Source of the DNA: Larkinella insperata
GTDB lineage: Bacteria > Bacteroidota > Bacteroidia > Cytophagales > Spirosomataceae
Assembly: GCF_026248825.1 (NCBI RefSeq)
Contig: NZ_CP110973.1
Span: 6,469,501 to 6,533,500, forward strand
DNA length: 64,000 nucleotides
Reading direction: 5' to 3'
Numbering within the stretch: position 1 is the first letter of the stretch; each line of letters starts with the position of its first letter. The notes beneath the pieces are model-generated. The model saw only the letters and a program-made list of their open reading frames with translations. It was not told the origin of the DNA and searched no databases. This document shows positions 6,960 through 16,221 of this stretch, one piece after another. Both the position numbers and the translations under genes were made by a program.

Positions 6960-9791
6960 ATGAATAGTACGCAATCTCATCCGTCAGCACCCGCTGCTGA
7001 TGACTTTAAAACACTTGTTGAGTCTTTTGCACGGGCTACTTGGGAAACCGATGCCGCCGGAAATTTTTCAACCGATTCTCCGGGTTGGCGGGCCTACACC
7101 GGCCAGAGCCGTGAATCCTGGCGGGACGCGGGGTGGGTGGAAGCCGTTCATCCCAACCAGCGCCAGCTAATTCGCGAGCATTGGCAGCAGGCATTGGCGC
7201 AACGCACGCCCCTCAACGTTGAAGCGCGCGTGAGCAGACCGGACGGCAACTGGCAATGGACCAACGTGCGGGCGGCCCCGGTCATCAGCGTCGACGGTTC
7301 AGCCAGCAAGTGGGTTGGAATGGGAATCGATATTTCCGCGCAAAAGCAAAGCGAACTGGAGCTGCGGGAGTCGGAAGCCACCTACCGTACTTTATTCGAA
7401 ACCATGGATCAGGGCTTCTGCATCATTGAAGTTCTTTTTGATTCCACCGGAAAACCGTACGATTACCGTTTTCTGGAATTAAATGCCGCCTTTGAACAGC
7501 AAACCGGCCTGAAAAACGCCGTTGGCAAAACCATTCGCCAGTTTGCCCCTAACCACGAAGAGCACTGGTTTGAGATGTACGGCCGAATCGCTCTGACGGG
7601 CGAACCGGCCCGTTTCAAAGATTCCGCCGTGGCGCTCGGACGGTTTTACGAGGTGTACGCTTTCCGGGTGGGCGAACCCGAAAAGCGCCGGGTTGCAGTC
7701 CTGTTCAATGACATTCTTGACCGGATTATCGCCCGTCAGAAACAGGAAGAAATTCAGCGTCAGGTCCTGACGTTTTTTGAACAGTCCCCGGTGGGTATTG
7801 CCATCATCAGTGGTCCGGCACTGATCTACACCATGGTCAATCCTTTCTACCTGGAACTCGTGGGCCGAACCTACGACCAGATGATTGGCGAATCACTGCT
7901 GGACGTTCTCCCGGAATTGCGGGATCAGGGCTTTGATCAGATTATCCTAGATGTGATGAACACGGGCCAACCGTACAACGCCCGGGAAGTAGCCGTCGAG
8001 CTGATTCGTAACCAGCAACGGGAAACCATCTATGTGGACCTGGCCTTTCAACCCCAGTACGACGTTGATCGTAGTATTCTGGGCGTTATGGTGATTGCTA
8101 CCGACGTTACGCAACAGGTCAAAACGCGCCAGTCGGTCGAAGCCAGCGAAGCCCGGTTGCGCTCGATCGTCGCCACGGCTCCGGCGGCAATGGGCCTGTT
8201 TGTGGGCCGGGATTTGGTGGTCGAACTCCCCAATCAGGCGTTTATTGATATTGTGGGCAAAGGACCGGATATTGTTGGCAAGCCCCTGCGCGAAGTCATG
8301 CCGGAGCTGGAGAACCAGGCGTTCCTGCAAATTCTGGACGATGTGTACACCTCGGGCAAGATGTACCAGAGCTTTGGCACCCAGGTTAACATTGTACAAG
8401 AAGGCGTGATGACCCACAATTACTACAACATCACGTATACTCCTCTGCTCGATGATCAGGGCCAGACGTACGCCATTCTCGATATTGCCATCGACGTAAC
8501 CGAAGCGATCAAGTCCCGCCAGAAAATAGAAGAAGCCGAAAGCGCCCTTCGCGGGGCCGTTGAACTGGCCGAGCTCGGTACGTGGGAACTGAACGTAACG
8601 ACGGGACGCATCACGTATTCCGATCGCATAAAATCGTGGTTTGGATTCACGAAGGATGAAGTCGAACACAGCCAGGTTTACAATCCAATTCACGAAGAGG
8701 ATCGTCAGCGCGTGGCAACCGCCATTCAGGCTGCGCTTGCACCCGGCTCGCCGGGCAGTTACGATGAAGAATACCGGCTCATCGACTACCGTACCGGCCA
8801 CGTACGTATTATTCACGCGCAGGGCCGGGTCTATCTCGATGATCAGGGCCGCCCCCTGAAAGTGATGGGCACCGCGCAGGATGTCACCCAGCAGCGGCAG
8901 CTGCAACTCGCCCTGGAACAGCAGGTTCAACAACGCACGGAAGAGCTGGCAGCTGCGAACGAGGAACTGGCAGCCGCCAACGAAGAGTTGCAAACGACCA
9001 ACGAAGACATAGCCTCGATCAACGAACAGCTGCACGCGCTGGTCCACGATTTGAAGCGGTCCAACGACAATTTGCAGCAATTTGCTTACATCGCTTCGCA
9101 CGATCTGCAGGAGCCCCTGCGCAAGATTCAGGCCTTCAGTTCGCTCCTGCAACACCAGTACGGCGAACGCCTTGGCCCGGATGGACTCGATTACCTGGAG
9201 CGGATGCAAACCGCCGGGGAACGAATGTCGGCCTTTATCCGCGATCTCTTGGCCTACTCCCGGATTTCAACCCGGCAGCAGAAACACAATGTGGTCGCGC
9301 TGAACGACATCATGGAGAAAGTTCTGCAAACCCTGGAGTTTCAGATTCAGCAAACCCAGGCGCAGCTCGACATTGATCCGTTACCGATGCTCAACGGAGA
9401 CGCCAGCCAGTTGAGCCAGCTTTTCCAGAACTTACTCTCGAATGCGCTGAAGTTCACCCGCAAAGATGCGTCGGGTGTTTCGGTTCCGCCCCGCATTCAG
9501 ATCAGGGTCTCCCAGGTTGCAGCCGGTGCCATTCCGGTCTGGGCGAAACCAATCAGTACGGCCGAGAACTTTCACCAGATTTGCGTGACTGATCACGGAA
9601 TCGGGTTCGACAATAAGTACCAGGAGCGCATTTTTCAACTATTTCAGCGGTTGCACGGCAAGAGCGATTATGCCGGTACGGGCATCGGTCTGGCCATCTG
9701 TCAGCGGGTGGTCGAAAACCACGGCGGTACCATTACCGCCGATAGCCAGCCCGGCCAGGGAGCAACCTTTTGTATTTACTTACCGACCTGA
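6960..9791 (+). CDS. Multi-PAS sensor histidine kinase
   Basis: 943 residues with no signal peptide or membrane helix, so a cytoplasmic sensor. Five PAS-like domains follow one another (roughly residues 15-130, 137-262, 268-385, 395-520 and 528-650). Next is a coiled coil with repeated AANEEL units (about 655-700). The HisKA domain has its phospho-acceptor at H714 (IASHDLQEPL), as in bacteriophytochrome-type kinases. The ATPase domain follows, with N box (NLLSNALKF), G1 (DHGIGFD), F (FQLFQRLHG) and G2 (GTGIGLAICQRV). It ends at the ATPase domain with no receiver, so its response regulator must be encoded elsewhere; none is adjacent. PAS ligands cannot be inferred. The start Met follows the sequence gctcgttt. 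Confidence 0.93.
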   Translation: MNSTQSHPSAPAADDFKTLVESFARATWETDAAGNFSTDSPGWRAYTGQSRESWRDAGWVEAVHPNQRQLIREHWQQALAQRTPLNVEARVSRPDGNWQWTNVRAAPVISVDGSASKWVGMGIDISAQKQSELELRESEATYRTLFETMDQGFCIIEVLFDSTGKPYDYRFLELNAAFEQQTGLKNAVGKTIRQFAPNHEEHWFEMYGRIALTGEPARFKDSAVALGRFYEVYAFRVGEPEKRRVAVLFNDILDRIIARQKQEEIQRQVLTFFEQSPVGIAIISGPALIYTMVNPFYLELVGRTYDQMIGESLLDVLPELRDQGFDQIILDVMNTGQPYNAREVAVELIRNQQRETIYVDLAFQPQYDVDRSILGVMVIATDVTQQVKTRQSVEASEARLRSIVATAPAAMGLFVGRDLVVELPNQAFIDIVGKGPDIVGKPLREVMPELENQAFLQILDDVYTSGKMYQSFGTQVNIVQEGVMTHNYYNITYTPLLDDQGQTYAILDIAIDVTEAIKSRQKIEEAESALRGAVELAELGTWELNVTTGRITYSDRIKSWFGFTKDEVEHSQVYNPIHEEDRQRVATAIQAALAPGSPGSYDEEYRLIDYRTGHVRIIHAQGRVYLDDQGRPLKVMGTAQDVTQQRQLQLALEQQVQQRTEELAAANEELAAANEELQTTNEDIASINEQLHALVHDLKRSNDNLQQFAYIASHDLQEPLRKIQAFSSLLQHQYGERLGPDGLDYLERMQTAGERMSAFIRDLLAYSRISTRQQKHNVVALNDIMEKVLQTLEFQIQQTQAQLDIDPLPMLNGDASQLSQLFQNLLSNALKFTRKDASGVSVPPRIQIRVSQVAAGAIPVWAKPISTAENFHQICVTDHGIGFDNKYQERIFQLFQRLHGKSDYAGTGIGLAICQRVVENHGGTITADSQPGQGATFCIYLPT

Positions 9792-9860
9792 CAAAGAGCG
9801 GCCTGTACCCATAAACTAGTTACGTAATACAGTCTTGAACGATTAAACGACCGGACCGTT

Positions 9861-10673
9861 TTACGGCCCTTCGCGGTTGCGCACAATGCGGGAGAGCAGG
9901 CCCGGCAAAAACCGCTTCAAATAAATTCCGACGGTTTCACGGCCGCCGATATAGACCTCCTCTTTTTGGCGGGCAACGGCCTTCAGCAGACGCCGGGCAA
10001 AGACGTCCGGTGCCATGCCCTCCTGCTGGTTGGTGTCCATTTTGCCGTGAAGGTGCCCGGTTGCGTTCAGGGCCTGAAGGGAAAGGGGGGTGCGGATGTA
10101 ACCAGGGCACACCAGGGTGATGTGCAGACCCGCCCGGTGAACCTCGGCCCGGAGGGCGTCGAAAAAGCCGTGCAGGGCGTGTTTGCTGGCGCAATAGCCC
10201 GAGCGGTACTTGGTTCCTAGTTTACCGGCTACGCTGCTGGTCACCACCAAATGACCACTTCCCTGAGCAAGCATGATCGGCAAAACGGCTTTGGTCAGGG
10301 CAATCGTCCCAAAGAAATTAACGTCCATCAGCCGCTGGTAAACCGAAAGATCGGTATCAACCACGGTGCTACGCTGGGAAATTCCGGCGTTGAGGTACAG
10401 AAAATCAATCCGGCCGAAATGCTGCCGAACCCGTTCAACGAGAGCAGGAAACTGGTCGAAGGCCGTAACATCCACGGGCAGCACCAGCACATCGGTTGCT
10501 GGCAACCCCGTTTGCCGGGCCACGCGTTCGAGTTCGTCCGTCCGGCGGGCCGATAGGACCAGCTTAACGGGATGATCCGGGCGGGCCATCCGGCTTACTT
10601 CAAGGGCAATGGCCTCGCCGATCCCCGACGAGGCTCCCGTAATCCAGACTATTTTGTGGGCGAGTACCGACAT
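9861..10673 (-). CDS. SDR-family oxidoreductase
   Basis: 270 residues with a complete classical short-chain dehydrogenase core. The Rossmann motif is TGASSGIG (12-19), the fold-stabilising segment is YLNAGIS in place of NNAG, catalytic Ser is S147 (VVTSSVAG) and the active-site pair is Y160/K164 (YCASK). NAD(P)(H)-dependent reduction or oxidation of a small alcohol or ketone is expected. The sequence resembles the DHRS7-like branch, but the substrate is unknown. The C-terminus is basic (LKRFLPGLLSRIVRNREG) and could associate with membrane. It converges on the multi-PAS kinase, with 69 bp between them, and is followed downstream by the divergently arranged kinase rather than by an operon partner. 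Confidence 0.9.
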   Translation of the reverse strand: MSVLAHKIVWITGASSGIGEAIALEVSRMARPDHPVKLVLSARRTDELERVARQTGLPATDVLVLPVDVTAFDQFPALVERVRQHFGRIDFLYLNAGISQRSTVVDTDLSVYQRLMDVNFFGTIALTKAVLPIMLAQGSGHLVVTSSVAGKLGTKYRSGYCASKHALHGFFDALRAEVHRAGLHITLVCPGYIRTPLSLQALNATGHLHGKMDTNQQEGMAPDVFARRLLKAVARQKEEVYIGGRETVGIYLKRFLPGLLSRIVRNREGP

Positions 10674-10707
10674 AAAAACCGTCTTAAAGAACGGCTAATA
10701 TAGCGGC

Positions 10708-11469
10708 TTACAGCACACCAACCAGCAGGCCCAGCCGGAAGTGCTCCGATCCTTCAAAATCCTCGTCTTCGAACAGCGCCGTTACCGAGGCTGCGTAATC
10801 GCGGGAAGAATCCTGAACGCTGACGCCCAGGCGCTGACCGGTTACTTTATCGCGGGCCGAAATCTTGTATTTCCCGAGTGGAATATCCTTGACGTGATAG
10901 TCGCCCTGCGGCATCATCGTAACGATTTTTTTGCCCGTGCTACCGTCCACCAGCGGCCCCTCGGGTTCGAGCGTGAGCTCGATGTTTTCAAAAACGAGGT
11001 TATTAACATCGTGGTAGACTTCCAGCGTGGCCCCGAGTGGCGTTGCGGTTTCAGTATCATCAGCGGTCCGTTTGCCCGTCAGGCGAAAAACAAAATTCCG
11101 GACGACTCCTTCGTAGGGAGAAAACGCGCGGGTGTCTTCCTGGTACAAAGCCATCCGGTAGTTTCGGTTGTGGTACTTAACCGTTAGCGAACCGCTAAGC
11201 GTGTAGGAGCCTTCTGCAATACCCGTGGGAACTTTAAAGCGGTAGTTTCCCTGCGCATCGGTGTGGCCGGTAACGGTTTTATCATGAATGTCCTTGCTGT
11301 TTGCAATGATCTCGGCGTTGGCAACTCCCTGGCCCTGGCTATCGACCACCCGGCCCTGGACAATTCCCTGCTCGACTTTGGCGGGCGCCTGCGGCCCCTC
11401 AACCCCGGGCTTGGTACAGGCCACAGCCCCGAGCAGCGCCATCATTAAAAACTGTTTCATCGCGTTCAT
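10708..11469 (-). CDS. Lipoprotein with carboxypeptidase-regulatory-like domain
   Basis: The start is placed at MNAMKQFLMM (11469). The frame runs to 11544, but the upstream residues do not look like a leader, while from 11469 there is a short lipoprotein signal ending in LLGAVAC. The mature protein opens with a CarboxypepD_reg/Cna-B-like beta sandwich (VQGRVVDSQGQGVANAEI, then TDAQGNYRFKVPTG), a fold used in surface and transport-associated proteins. A second, less recognisable region repeats a similar theme (YHVKDIPLGKYKISARD). No catalytic motif is present. Its role is probably structural or binding at the envelope. It lies directly upstream of the SDR gene on the same strand with 34 bp between. 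Confidence 0.75.
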   Translation of the reverse strand: MNAMKQFLMMALLGAVACTKPGVEGPQAPAKVEQGIVQGRVVDSQGQGVANAEIIANSKDIHDKTVTGHTDAQGNYRFKVPTGIAEGSYTLSGSLTVKYHNRNYRMALYQEDTRAFSPYEGVVRNFVFRLTGKRTADDTETATPLGATLEVYHDVNNLVFENIELTLEPEGPLVDGSTGKKIVTMMPQGDYHVKDIPLGKYKISARDKVTGQRLGVSVQDSSRDYAASVTALFEDEDFEGSEHFRLGLLVGVL

Positions 11470-11591
11470 TGGAGTAGTAAGTTGTTGTTTACACAGCAAA
11501 GATGACTCGGTAAGCAGCTGGTTTTCAATACCTGCCTGTGTCAATTAGCCCAAAGGCTCCGTCAATTGTCGGCAACCGGGTATGAACTGAA

Positions 11592-11624
11592 CAAAAAAGA
11601 GCCACACCCGTCGGGTGCAGCTCT
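11592..11624 (-). terminator. Intrinsic terminator downstream of the small lipoprotein
   Basis: In the minus direction a roughly 12-bp GC-rich stem (agagc...gctct arms, 11598-11624) with a tight loop is followed directly by six T residues. It lies 25 nt after the stop codon at 11649 and separates this gene from the next lipoprotein gene. Confidence 0.8.
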
Positions 11625-11648
11625 CCGAAAGTCCGCTATCCAGTTTGC

Positions 11649-12038
11649 TTATTTCTTTTTGTTGCCGCCAAACCGGATGGTTTGTGCTTTGCCGTCTACC
11701 TGGGCGGTCCAGTTCAGCAACAGCGTTTTGGGCGAGGAACTGCCCGCATACCGAAATTCGCTTTTACCCTCGTTGGCCATGTAATACGAATTGGCCTGAT
11801 GAACAACGTTGTCAATCACAAACGTGGTGAATCCGCGGCCACTGACTTCCACTTCGGAAGCCCCGACTTGCTTAATGGTCACATCGGCGTTCGAGTACGA
11901 AGCAACGCCTACATTATCCTCGACGCTCATAGGTCCCGAGAACGTTCCGCCCAGGGTCGGGCTGGCGTCTTTGTCTTTGCAGCCGCTCAGAGACGCCACA
12001 ACTAGCAGCATTAAACCGATCTTTTTCATACGCATCAT
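11649..12038 (-). CDS. Small lipoprotein, 129 residues
   Basis: Lipoprotein signal peptide with lipobox LSGC (MKKIGLMLLVVASLSGC), so the mature protein is anchored by its N-terminal Cys. The rest is a compact beta-rich domain with alternating hydrophobic strands (ADVTIKQVGASEVEVSG, KTLLLNWTAQVDG) and ends in a lysine-rich tail (GGNKKK). No named family is recognised; small lipocalin-like or beta-sandwich lipoproteins of this size are common in Bacteroidota. The start could be the first Met or the fourth residue (MKKIG, 12029). It is transcribed alone, with a clear terminator. Confidence 0.75.
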   Translation of the reverse strand: MMRMKKIGLMLLVVASLSGCKDKDASPTLGGTFSGPMSVEDNVGVASYSNADVTIKQVGASEVEVSGRGFTTFVIDNVVHQANSYYMANEGKSEFRYAGSSSPKTLLLNWTAQVDGKAQTIRFGGNKKK

Positions 12039-12254
12039 TCAAGAATGGAGTGTGGTTGACCTTAAAATGGTGTTTCGGCCCCGGGCGCTTTGTGATGTAT
12101 AAAAAGCCCTCCAAAAGAGATTCAGACCGCATCAACCCCGGGATTCGAAACCCAAAATTGGAGATCAAGGACAAAAAAACGTCCCTTCATATGTTTGAAT
12201 TGCGAAAAAAGGGGGGTCAACCTGCCAAAAAGCAAAATGATTTGTTTTCAATTG

Positions 12255-12617
12255 TCAGACGTTTTTCTGACCGGAAGCAGCCTGCTCATACGCTTTAAGC
12301 TGCCGCGAAGAAGCCACCCATCGCCAGGCTTTTTCCACCAGTTCGGCCATCACCTCCCGGCGCACCGTAGCCAGATCCACCAGCAGCACCGGACTGCTGC
12401 GGTAGTGGTCGGTCAGAAAGAACGTATCCGGCGCCTGTTCAAAATAAGCATCGCGCTGACCGGGATTCATTTTGATGACCAGCGTCTGCGCATCCTCCCG
12501 CAACCGCGCCATCAGCTTACGGCCCACGTGCAGCGAGGGTGTCCCGTAAGCCTGCCCCTCCACCACGCCGGGATAGTGGAGCGCCAATTCGCAAACCGCG
12601 TCATACGTTACTGCCAT
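12255..12617 (-). CDS. MmcQ/YjbR family protein
   Basis: 120 residues matching the MmcQ/YjbR fold. Family features seen are LHYPGVVEGQAYGTPSLHVGRK near the N-terminus, LVIKMNP in the middle and the DTFFLTDHYRSSPVLLVDL segment. These are small cytoplasmic proteins with a CyaY-like fold, often annotated as DNA-binding, but the exact role is unknown. It is divergent from the DUF5686 gene, with about 220 bp shared upstream sequence in which no exact TAnnTTTG was found. It ends in AASGQKNV without extra domains, close to the family's usual length. Confidence 0.85.
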   Translation of the reverse strand: MAVTYDAVCELALHYPGVVEGQAYGTPSLHVGRKLMARLREDAQTLVIKMNPGQRDAYFEQAPDTFFLTDHYRSSPVLLVDLATVRREVMAELVEKAWRWVASSRQLKAYEQAASGQKNV

Positions 12618-12835
12618 GTGAAAACGTTTTCTTCCAGACTATCAAAGTTTTATCCCGAACCGCATCACAAAGTAGATTAAAAGTAGGGTATTTGTCTTGC
12701 GCTGGCGCAACTTTGCCCCTTCCTTTTGCATCATACCGTAGAAATCTGCTCCTGTGGCGTCGGCTTATTCGGCATACCATTGCACCAGAACACCAAAATC
12801 GGTAGTTTTCTACCTGCGAACACACAGCCTGAACT

Positions 12836-15538
12836 ATGAAATACCTGTTTAGCTTCTTCTTCACGTTTTGTTTGATTCAGTTTACAACCGCTCAGGGCAT
12901 TCGGGGAACCATCAAAACCGCCAAAGGCGAGGTGCTCCCCTACGCAGCCATTGTTATAAAAGGAACATCAAACGGAGCCGTTACCAACGCGGAAGGTCGC
13001 TACGAAGTGCCGCTTAAACCGGGGAAATACGCCATCGTTTTCCAGTATTTAGGATTTCAGGCCCAGGAGAAAACCGTCGAAATCGGCAGCCAATGGCAGA
13101 CGATCGACGTTACGATGGAAGAACAGGCTTTCCGGTTGCAGGAAGTACAGGCCCGCAAAGGCAAGGAAGATCCGGCCTACAGCATCATGCGCCGGGCCAT
13201 CGCCAAAGCCAAGTACCACGAATTGCAGGTAATGAGCTACACCGCCCGGGCCTACACCAAAACCTCCTTCACGGTAACCGACCTGCCCATGCAGTTTATG
13301 TACCGGAAACAACTCAAAGAAGCGGAGAAAGACGGTTTCAAAATCGGCGTTCCGATGCTCTACGAATCGGTTTCGGAAGTAACGTTCCGGCAGCCTAACT
13401 CCTACCAGCACCGGCTCATGGCAACCCGCAGCTCTATGGGCGACAATGTTTCGATCAACGATTATTTTCTGTCGAGCTTCTACCGCCCGGAAGTCAACAA
13501 GGCCGTTTCGCCCCTGTCGCCCAAAGCCTTTGCTTATTATAAATTTGAGTACCAGGGCACTTTCAGCGAACGCGGCATCGACGTGAGCAAGATTGCCGTC
13601 AAACCGCGTTCATACGGCGAGGGCGTTTTTCGGGGGACCCTGTTTATCATTGAAGATACGTGGGCCATTCACAGCCTGCAGCTCGAAACCCGTAACCCGC
13701 TGGGCTTCGACATCAAAATCCGGCAGGTTTACAGCCCCGTCCAGAACGTCTGGCTGCCGGTCAACCAACGGTATAACCTGGATGGTAAAATCATGGGAGC
13801 CGCCGGCAACGCTCAGTTTGTGATCAGTCAGACGTTCAGCAAACTTCAGGTTAATCCGGCGTTTGTGGAAGAAGTCAAAATCATTGACGAAAAAGTTGAA
13901 AAACCGGCGGTGCGGCTGTCGAACAAAGACATCAAGGGGCAGAAACTCGAAGACAAAATTGCCCAGCAGAAGGAATATTCGGCCAAAGATTTCAGAAAAT
14001 TGCTGAAAGAATACGAAAAACAGGAGTACCAGGCCAAGAAAGAGCGGAACGAAGAAGCGGATGTTGCGCGCAACGACTCCACGGTGATCGACTCGCTGGC
14101 CAGTAAACGCAGCAACGCGTTCTGGGATTCGCTCCGGACGGTTCCGTTGACCTCGGCCGAGATCAAAAGTTACGTCAAACGGGACAGCCTGACGATTGTG
14201 CGGAAAATTGAAGTGCAGAAAGACAGCACCAAAGCCGTGAAGGATTCGACCCGCAAGCAGCGTTCGAGCAAGACCTTCAAGCCGGGTCAGCTCCTTTCGG
14301 GTAACACCTGGAACTTCAGCGGCCGAACCGCGCTGACCTGGGACAGCCCCCTGGAAAAGGTTTATTACAATACCGTCGAGGGATACACCTTCGATATGGG
14401 TCTGCGACTCCGCTATCACCTCCGCAAACCGCAGAAAGATTCCACGCGTCGGCGCGTTACTTACAAACCGACGCCCGACCTGACCGTGGGCGGGGCAGGC
14501 CGTTATGAGTTTGGCCTGAAGCGACTGATCGGCACCGGAGGCATCACCTACAACTACAAAACAACAAACCTCAGCCTGACGGGCGGGCGCTGGGTCAATC
14601 AGTTCAACCCCAACGAACCCATCAGCCCGTTTCTTAATTCGATCACGAGCCTGCTGTTCGAACGAAATTTTGCCAAGCTTTACCAGCGGGATTTCCTGCG
14701 GCTGGGCGTGGCGGCTCAACCCTTCAAAAGCCGCATCAGCGTAACGAGTAGCCTTGAATACGTCCAACGAACCGAACTGGCGAATTACCGGGAGGACCTG
14801 AAGCCGTGGATCAACTGGAACCAATACAGCTTCACGCCAAACCGTCCGGCAAACGCGGAATTGATTTCGGCGGGTTTTCCGGAAAATCAGGCACTTATTT
14901 TCAACATCGGCGTGTCGGGCAAACTGGCGGCTACCCAATACCGGGTTCGCAACGGTCGGCGGGTGGCCAGCCGCAACAACAGCCCCGAACTGACGCTGAA
15001 CTACCGCAAGGGGATTCCGTTTCGGTCCGGCGCGGTCGAAGCCAGCGACGTGGATTACGATTTTCTCCAGGCCGGTTTGAGCCATTCCTTCGAAACCGGC
15101 ATCCGGAGCCGGTTGAGCTACAACGTTTCGGCGGGGGCCTTCCTGAACGACAAAGCCGTGTTCTTCCCCGATTTCAAGCATTTTCAGGGCAACGAGTTCT
15201 TCCTGCAACAGGGCGACCCAACGGCCATCTTCCGGATGCTGCCGTATTACCAGTACAGCACCGGCAAGCGGTTTTTCGAAGGGCACGTGCTGATGGAATA
15301 CCGCAAGTTTCTGATCACGCAACTGACGATGGTGCGGTTGACGGGCCTGAAAGAAAATCTGTTTGTTCATTACCTCGGCACGCCCAACTCCCGCAACTAC
15401 ACCGAAGTCGGCTACGCACTCGACGGCCTGATTCCGGGCATTTTCCCGTTCTTCCGGGTGGAAGTCATTTCGCAGTGGCAGGACTGGCAGTATCAGAAGC
15501 TCGGTTTCCGCATTGGCACGACGCTGAAATTCCGATAA
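12836..15538 (+). CDS. DUF5686 protein with carboxypeptidase-regulatory-like domain
   Basis: 900 residues. A signal peptide (MKYLFSFFFTFCLIQFTTAQG) is followed by a CarboxypepD_reg-like domain (about 20-100; IRGTIKTAKGEVLPYAAIVIKG). The long DUF5686 region then begins with the YSIMRRAIAKAKYHE segment typical of the family. A central charged stretch (about 370-480, rich in Lys, Glu, Gln and Asp) separates it from a C-terminal half with amphipathic strands and a terminal aromatic residue (TTLKFR), as in outer-membrane beta-barrels. It is therefore probably an outer-membrane protein of unknown function; the family is common in Bacteroidota. A large antisense ORF (13610-15544) is only its shadow. 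Confidence 0.87.
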   Translation: MKYLFSFFFTFCLIQFTTAQGIRGTIKTAKGEVLPYAAIVIKGTSNGAVTNAEGRYEVPLKPGKYAIVFQYLGFQAQEKTVEIGSQWQTIDVTMEEQAFRLQEVQARKGKEDPAYSIMRRAIAKAKYHELQVMSYTARAYTKTSFTVTDLPMQFMYRKQLKEAEKDGFKIGVPMLYESVSEVTFRQPNSYQHRLMATRSSMGDNVSINDYFLSSFYRPEVNKAVSPLSPKAFAYYKFEYQGTFSERGIDVSKIAVKPRSYGEGVFRGTLFIIEDTWAIHSLQLETRNPLGFDIKIRQVYSPVQNVWLPVNQRYNLDGKIMGAAGNAQFVISQTFSKLQVNPAFVEEVKIIDEKVEKPAVRLSNKDIKGQKLEDKIAQQKEYSAKDFRKLLKEYEKQEYQAKKERNEEADVARNDSTVIDSLASKRSNAFWDSLRTVPLTSAEIKSYVKRDSLTIVRKIEVQKDSTKAVKDSTRKQRSSKTFKPGQLLSGNTWNFSGRTALTWDSPLEKVYYNTVEGYTFDMGLRLRYHLRKPQKDSTRRRVTYKPTPDLTVGGAGRYEFGLKRLIGTGGITYNYKTTNLSLTGGRWVNQFNPNEPISPFLNSITSLLFERNFAKLYQRDFLRLGVAAQPFKSRISVTSSLEYVQRTELANYREDLKPWINWNQYSFTPNRPANAELISAGFPENQALIFNIGVSGKLAATQYRVRNGRRVASRNNSPELTLNYRKGIPFRSGAVEASDVDYDFLQAGLSHSFETGIRSRLSYNVSAGAFLNDKAVFFPDFKHFQGNEFFLQQGDPTAIFRMLPYYQYSTGKRFFEGHVLMEYRKFLITQLTMVRLTGLKENLFVHYLGTPNSRNYTEVGYALDGLIPGIFPFFRVEVISQWQDWQYQKLGFRIGTTLKFR

Positions 15539-15548
15539 CCCCACCCTC

Positions 15549-15705
15549 CTTCAACTCCCTGGCGGGGTTGACGCTGAATAGCCCCGGATGCAATCCGGGG
15601 CTACCCCAACATACGGACCATCTTGACGGTCACGCCCGGCAATCCGACGTGCCCCGCGCGCAGTGCGGGGCTATTGACAGTCAACCCCTGGCGGGGTTGG
15701 AGGTA
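15549..15705. repeat. Cluster of intergenic palindromes (REP-like)
   Basis: Four GC-rich palindromes are packed between the DUF5686 gene and the efflux operon. Hairpin 1 (15580-15602) has a 9-bp stem agccccgga. Hairpin 2 (15651-15671) has a 7-bp stem gccccgc. Each is flanked by a copy of a caac(t)ccctggcggggttg palindrome (15552-15570 and 15682-15699). The two halves are arranged roughly as inverted copies of each other, since the sequence tgac...aatagccccg recurs in inverted orientation. This organisation fits an interspersed palindromic repeat rather than a single terminator. Confidence 0.6.
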
Positions 15706-15787
15706 CGACCATTTTAACCTTCTTTTAACAGCAATTTTATCCGGTTTAAATCTTGACATGCTTTGTTTGTATCAAGAAGCAAAGCCA

Positions 15788-16153
15788 ATGCGCATCTCTC
15801 GCAACATCCTGTTAACGGTCGGCCTGCTGTGGGCGGTACTTTTCCGGGTCTACCCGTCGGTAGCCGGAACGGTTTCTGCTTCGGATTTCGCCAGACAGAA
15901 CACGGTTAACCAGGGAACGCACGCGGCTAAGCCTTCCTCTGATGCGGTAATTTATCTGGCTCAGGATGAAGACGAGCAACAGGCTCCGAGCGTTCATCCG
16001 GACTTTTTGCCCACGCTGCCGGTCCAGTGGCAACACCTGCTGCTGGCGTCACTTTGGCTCCTGCCTCTTCTAACGTCCCCTGACCGAAAACCGGCCAGCC
16101 ACACCCCACCTTACTACCTGCTCTACTGCTCGTTACGCATCCCTTCGGCCTAA
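15788..16153 (+). CDS. Small exported or membrane protein at head of the efflux operon
   Basis: 121 residues from the ATG at 15788. The N-terminus is a signal peptide or anchor (MRISRNILLTVGLLWAVLF). The middle is polar, with a short acidic Gln-rich patch (AQDEDEQQAP), and a second hydrophobic segment (WQHLLLASLWLLPLLTS) lies near residues 80-100. No family is recognised. It is 68 bp upstream of the TolC-like gene on the same strand and so is probably co-transcribed with the RND efflux genes. Small proteins in this position in other Bacteroidota efflux operons are usually annotated as hypothetical. A periplasmic metal-binding role is possible but no His/Met/Cys cluster is visible. Longer in-frame starts at 15623 and 15758 would run into the palindromic repeats and look less natural. 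Confidence 0.6.
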   Translation: MRISRNILLTVGLLWAVLFRVYPSVAGTVSASDFARQNTVNQGTHAAKPSSDAVIYLAQDEDEQQAPSVHPDFLPTLPVQWQHLLLASLWLLPLLTSPDRKPASHTPPYYLLYCSLRIPSA

Positions 16154-16221
16154 CTCTACCGAGCATTATTCTATACGCCAACCGGCAAATTCTCTCTTAA
16201 AACAGCTTTAGAAAATACACC

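Noticed and set aside
7947..9209. 420-codon antisense ORF inside the multi-PAS kinase.
   Set aside because: Shadow of the kinase frame; no domain resemblance, and the sense strand has clear PAS/HisKA motifs.
13610..15544. 644-codon antisense ORF inside the DUF5686 gene.
   Set aside because: Long only because of codon bias in the sense gene; no recognised motif.
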